DNA of 64,000 nucleotides. Source: Jeotgalicoccus sp036782755 (GTDB taxonomy: Bacteria > Bacillota > Bacilli > Staphylococcales > Salinicoccaceae). Made by a program: the position numbers and the translations under genes. The notes below the pieces were generated by a model that made no database searches, was not told the DNA's origin, and saw only the letters and a list, made by a program, of their open reading frames with translations. This document shows, piece by piece, positions 61,058 to 64,000 of the stretch. Every line of letters starts with the position of its first letter. The stretch's first letter is position 1. The stretch is from the NCBI GenBank assembly GCA_036782755.1, contig DAIPYL010000002.1, positions 1 through 64,000 on the forward strand, in the 5' to 3' direction.

Positions 61058-62166
61058 TGGGTATTTTTGACCGCTTTAGACGGAAGAAGAAAAAACAGGA
61101 AGAACAGCCGGCATCACTCGAGGCGCAGACGGATAAACTCGACGACGGCTTGATTTCCCTCGATGAGTTTGAGGAATGGGAGCAGGAACAGCTCAGCTAT
61201 AAGTTTGAAATTGGGCTTAAAAAGAGCCGGGACAAATTCCAGCAGGACATCAACGCTTTAATGTCCCGCTATCGTACAGTGGATGAAGATTTCTTCGAAG
61301 CACTGGAAGAAGTACTGATTTCAGCCGATGTCGGTTTTAATACAGTAATGGAATTAACAGAAGAGCTGCGCCGTGAAGCACAGCTGAAAAATATTACTGA
61401 AACATCAGATCTCCGTGAGACAATCGTTGAAAAAATGGTTGAGATTTACGAACGTAACGGTAACGCTTCAGACGAAATGACGATTAACGAAGACGGTCTG
61501 ACTGTCGTGTTAATGGTCGGCGTTAATGGTGTCGGCAAGACAACATCAATCGGCAAGCTCGCATACAAGTATACGCAGGAAGGCAAAAAAGTTATGCTCG
61601 CTGCGGGAGATACATTCCGTGCCGGTGCAATTAACCAGCTGCAGGTATGGGGAGACCGTGTCGGTGTTGATGTGATTAAACAGGCAGAAGGATCAGATCC
61701 TGCTGCGGTAATGTTCGATGCAGTCAATGCTGCGAAAAAACGCGGCGCGGACATTCTGTTCTGCGACACTGCAGGACGTCTGCAGAACAAAGGCAACTTA
61801 ATGAACGAATTGTCTAAAATTAAAAAAGTCATTCAGAAAGTTGTGCCTGAAGCACCGCACGAAGTACTGCTTGTACTTGATGCAACGACAGGACAGAACG
61901 CACTCAGCCAGGCGAAAGCATTTAAAGAAGTGACTGACGTATCAGGTATTATTTTATCCAAACTTGACGGTACTGCTAAAGGCGGAATCGTGCTGGCAAT
62001 TAAAAATGAGCTGGGTATTCCGGTGAAATTTGTCGGACTTGGCGAGCAGCTCGATGACCTGCAGCCGTTCGATGCGGAAAACTATGTGTACGGCTTATTT
62101 GCTGATATGATTCAGGAGAGCGATACGCTCGAAGAAAAATTAGAGGAAGATAAAGATGACCAATGA
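61057..62166 (+). CDS. ftsY: Signal recognition particle receptor FtsY
   Basis: SRP receptor GTPase that docks ribosome-Ffh complexes at the membrane. A basic N-terminus (FRRKKKKQEEQ) and an acidic linker precede the NG domain: P-loop GVNGVGKTTSIGKLA (about 154), DTAGR, TKLDGTAKGG. 369 residues. Overlaps smc by one nt and ylxM by 11 nt. Confidence 0.97.
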   Translation: MGIFDRFRRKKKKQEEQPASLEAQTDKLDDGLISLDEFEEWEQEQLSYKFEIGLKKSRDKFQQDINALMSRYRTVDEDFFEALEEVLISADVGFNTVMELTEELRREAQLKNITETSDLRETIVEKMVEIYERNGNASDEMTINEDGLTVVLMVGVNGVGKTTSIGKLAYKYTQEGKKVMLAAGDTFRAGAINQLQVWGDRVGVDVIKQAEGSDPAAVMFDAVNAAKKRGADILFCDTAGRLQNKGNLMNELSKIKKVIQKVVPEAPHEVLLVLDATTGQNALSQAKAFKEVTDVSGIILSKLDGTAKGGIVLAIKNELGIPVKFVGLGEQLDDLQPFDAENYVYGLFADMIQESDTLEEKLEEDKDDQ

Positions 62167-62491
62167 TTTAGAACGCACGATGCGGATGAATTATCTGTAT
62201 GATTTTTATCAGTCTCTGTTAACTGACAAACAGCAGAAATACATTGAATTGTATTATCTGGAAGATTTTCAGTTCAGTGAAATCGCAGAGGAGATGAGTG
62301 TGACACGTCAGGCTGTCTATGATAACCTTAAGCGTTCACGCGACATGCTCGAACAATACGAAGAAACACTTAGTATGTACAAAAACTTTAATAAGCGTCT
62401 CGAATTATATGCTGAGCTTAAACAAAAGCTTGGAGACAATATAACTGAAGATGTTAAAAAAATAATCGATAAGTTAGAGAAATTGGATTAA
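62156..62491 (+). CDS. ylxM: UPF0122 helix-turn-helix protein YlxM
   Basis: A 111-residue protein that associates with the signal recognition particle in Gram-positive cocci. It resembles sigma-factor region 4: FSEIAEEMSVTRQAVYDNLKRS forms a helix-turn-helix shown at about 40-62. Always found beside ffh, as here (13 nt upstream). Confidence 0.94.
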   Translation: MTNDLERTMRMNYLYDFYQSLLTDKQQKYIELYYLEDFQFSEIAEEMSVTRQAVYDNLKRSRDMLEQYEETLSMYKNFNKRLELYAELKQKLGDNITEDVKKIIDKLEKLD

Positions 62492-62504
62492 GGAGGACGG
62501 CACT

Positions 62505-63851
62505 ATGGCTTTTGAAGGTCTAGGAGAACGACTGCAGTCCACAATGGACCGCATTAAAGGTAAAGGTAAAGTAACTGAATCCGATGTTAAATTAATGATG
62601 CGCGAAGTGCGTCTTGCACTGCTTGAAGCCGATGTTAACTTTAAAGTTGTTAAGCAGTTCGTTAACGACGTTAAAGAACGCGCGCTCGGTTCGGCTGTTA
62701 TGCAGAGCTTAACACCCGGCCAGCAGGTCATTAAAATCGTTCAGGAAGAACTAACATCACTGATGGGCGGAGAAAACCAGAAGATTAATCTGGCACAGAA
62801 ACCGCCGACAGTAATTATGATGGTCGGCTTGCAGGGTGCAGGTAAAACAACGACAGCAGGTAAGCTTGCACTGCACCTGCGCAAAAAACACAACAAGCGT
62901 CCGCTATTGGTAGCGGGGGATATTTACCGTCCGGCAGCGATTGACCAGCTGCAGACAGTCGGCAAACAAATCGATGTTCCTGTGTTCTCGATGGGCGACC
63001 AGGTAAAACCTGAAGAAATCGTTGAGAATGCAATGAAACATGCTAAAGAAGAACACCTCGACACAGTAATCATCGATACGGCAGGCCGTCTGCACGTTGA
63101 TGAAGCACTGATGAACGAGCTGAAGAATATTAAAGAATTGTCTAATCCGGATGAAATCATGCTCGTTGTCGACTCGATGACGGGTCAGGATGCAGTAAAC
63201 GTTGCAGAAAGCTTTAACGAGCTGCTCGACATTACAGGCGTTACATTGACTAAACTCGATGGTGATACACGAGGCGGAGCGGCACTGTCAATCCGTTCGG
63301 TAACAGAGAAGCCGATTAAATTTATCGGGGTATCCGAGAAGATGGACGGGCTGGAGGCATTCCACCCGGAACGGATGGCTTCACGTATTCTTGGTATGGG
63401 CGATGTTTTATCCATTATTGAAAAAGCCCAGGATAACGTCAACGAAGATGAGCAGAAAGCGCTCGAGAAAAAATTGAAAGATTCAAGTTTCACTCTCGAC
63501 GACTTTTTGAGCCAGATGGACCAGGTGAAAACACTTGGACCGCTCGATGATCTTCTTAAGATGATGCCTGGTGCAAACAAAATTAAAGGGCTCGATAAAA
63601 TGCAGTTCTCAGGGAAGGAAATCGACCATGTACAGGCGATTATCCGCTCGATGACACTGGATGAGCGCGAGCATCCTGAAAAACTGAACGCCAGCCGCAA
63701 GAAGCGTATTGCTAAAGGTTCAGGCCGTTCGCTGCAGGAAATCAACCGCTTATTAAAGCAGTTTAACGACATGAAGAAGATGATGAAACAGATGACAAGC
63801 GGTAAACGCAAAGGTAAAAACCCGTTTGGCGGCATGGGTCTGCCATTTTAA
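62505..63851 (+). CDS. ffh: Signal recognition particle protein Ffh
   Basis: SRP54 GTPase that recognises signal sequences with the 4.5S RNA. NG domain: GLQGAGKTTTAGKLA (about 107), DTAGRLHVDE, TKLDGDTRGG; the C-terminal methionine-rich M domain ends with KKMMKQMTSGKRKGKNPFGGM. 448 residues (S. aureus 455). AGGAGG precedes the ATG. The 4.5S RNA gene is not in this window. Confidence 0.98.
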   Translation: MAFEGLGERLQSTMDRIKGKGKVTESDVKLMMREVRLALLEADVNFKVVKQFVNDVKERALGSAVMQSLTPGQQVIKIVQEELTSLMGGENQKINLAQKPPTVIMMVGLQGAGKTTTAGKLALHLRKKHNKRPLLVAGDIYRPAAIDQLQTVGKQIDVPVFSMGDQVKPEEIVENAMKHAKEEHLDTVIIDTAGRLHVDEALMNELKNIKELSNPDEIMLVVDSMTGQDAVNVAESFNELLDITGVTLTKLDGDTRGGAALSIRSVTEKPIKFIGVSEKMDGLEAFHPERMASRILGMGDVLSIIEKAQDNVNEDEQKALEKKLKDSSFTLDDFLSQMDQVKTLGPLDDLLKMMPGANKIKGLDKMQFSGKEIDHVQAIIRSMTLDEREHPEKLNASRKKRIAKGSGRSLQEINRLLKQFNDMKKMMKQMTSGKRKGKNPFGGMGLPF

Positions 63852-63855
63852 AATA

Positions 63856-63897
63856 AAAACACACATGTAAAGAAAAAACTCTTTACATGTGTGTTTT
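63856..63897 (+). terminator. Intrinsic terminator of the smc-ffh operon
   Basis: AAAACACACATGTAAAG and CTTTACATGTGTGTTTT form a perfect 17-bp stem with an 8-nt loop. Its right arm contains the -35 of the rpsP promoter. Confidence 0.88.
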
Positions 63898-63910
63898 CAT
63901 TTGTTATGAT
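63882..63910 (+). promoter_or_regulatory. Promoter of rpsP
   Basis: TTTACA (63882-63887), 17-bp spacer and extended -10 TGTTATGAT (63902-63910). The -35 lies within the terminator's right arm. Confidence 0.7.
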
Positions 63911-63949
63911 AAGAAAGTCGAAAAGAAGTAAAGAGAGGAGTTTTCACAC

Positions 63950-64000
63950 ATGGCAGTAAAAATTAGATTAACTCGTATGGGTTCTAAAAGAAATCCTTTC
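63950..64000 (+). CDS. rpsP: 30S ribosomal protein S16, N-terminal part
   Basis: The first 17 codons (MAVKIRLTRMGSKRNPF) match S16 of staphylococci, and the gene runs off the end of the window. GAGAGGAG lies 9 nt before the ATG. It would head the rpsP-rimM-trmD-rplS operon in related genomes. Confidence 0.95.
   Translation, partial: MAVKIRLTRMGSKRNPF

Noticed and set aside
63185..63835. 216-codon minus-strand frame opposite ffh
   Set aside because: Antisense shadow of ffh; no start signal and Ser-rich composition.

Overview
This is a densely packed, colinear core-genome segment from a low-GC Gram-positive coccus of the family Staphylococcaceae, most likely Jeotgalicoccus or a very close relative. 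Gene order follows the Bacillus/Staphylococcus ylbP-bshC-mraZ to rpsP backbone, and the protein sequences are staphylococcal in type. The genus call rests mainly on the CYP152 cytochrome P450 at 39678-40946. As recalled, it aligns without gaps over all 422 residues with OleT(JE) of Jeotgalicoccus sp. ATCC 8456. No database search was possible. There are no rRNA or tRNA genes, insertion sequences, prophage or CRISPR arrays.

Layout. 1-16.5 kb: ylbP (minus strand), bshC, then the division and cell-wall cluster mraZ-rsmH-ftsL-pbp1-mraY-murD-divIB-ftsA-ftsZ-pgeF-ylmE-sepF-ylmG-ylmH-divIVA. 16.5-20.9 kb: T-box-controlled ileS, lspA, rluD. 20.9-28.1 kb: a PyrR-attenuated pyrimidine operon pyrR-P-B-C-K-D-F-E that lacks carAB. 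28.4-30.1 kb: rqcH on the minus strand. 30.2-39.6 kb: gmk-rpoZ-coaBC-priA-fmt-rsmB-prpC-prkC; the def and rlmN genes usual in this run are absent. 39.6-41.3 kb: oleT and a convergent rhodanese gene, inserted between prkC and rsgA. 41.4-44.3 kb: rsgA-rpe-thiN and a DUF554 membrane protein. 44.3-44.6 kb: a 41-bp tandem repeat array cut by a 100-N assembly gap. 44.6-46.3 kb: rpmB (minus strand) and an unusual two-gene SPFH/prohibitin operon. 46.4-52.7 kb: asp23-type yloU, fakA, sdaAB-sdaAA, recG and a class A sortase. 53.1-56.7 kb: the FapR-controlled lipid operon fapR-plsX-fabD-fabG-acpP. 56.7-64 kb: rnc-smc-ftsY-ylxM-ffh and the start of rpsP.

The window carries septum building and placement (FtsL/DivIB/PBP1/FtsA/FtsZ/SepF/DivIVA), lipid II synthesis (MraY, MurD), PASTA kinase and phosphatase signalling (PrkC/PrpC), UMP synthesis, fatty-acid initiation and use (PlsX/FabD/FabG/ACP/FakA), chromosome condensation (SMC) and membrane targeting (FtsY/Ffh). 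OleT would draw on the same fatty-acid pool to make terminal alkenes. Several regulatory sites can be read directly: a MraZ box array, a three-state PyrR attenuator, an Ile T-box, a FapR operator, paired divergent promoters and many intrinsic terminators. The least explained parts are the two intergenic repeat regions (28.15-28.31 and 44.33-44.55 kb), the SPFH pair and the hairpin-rich gap before fapR.
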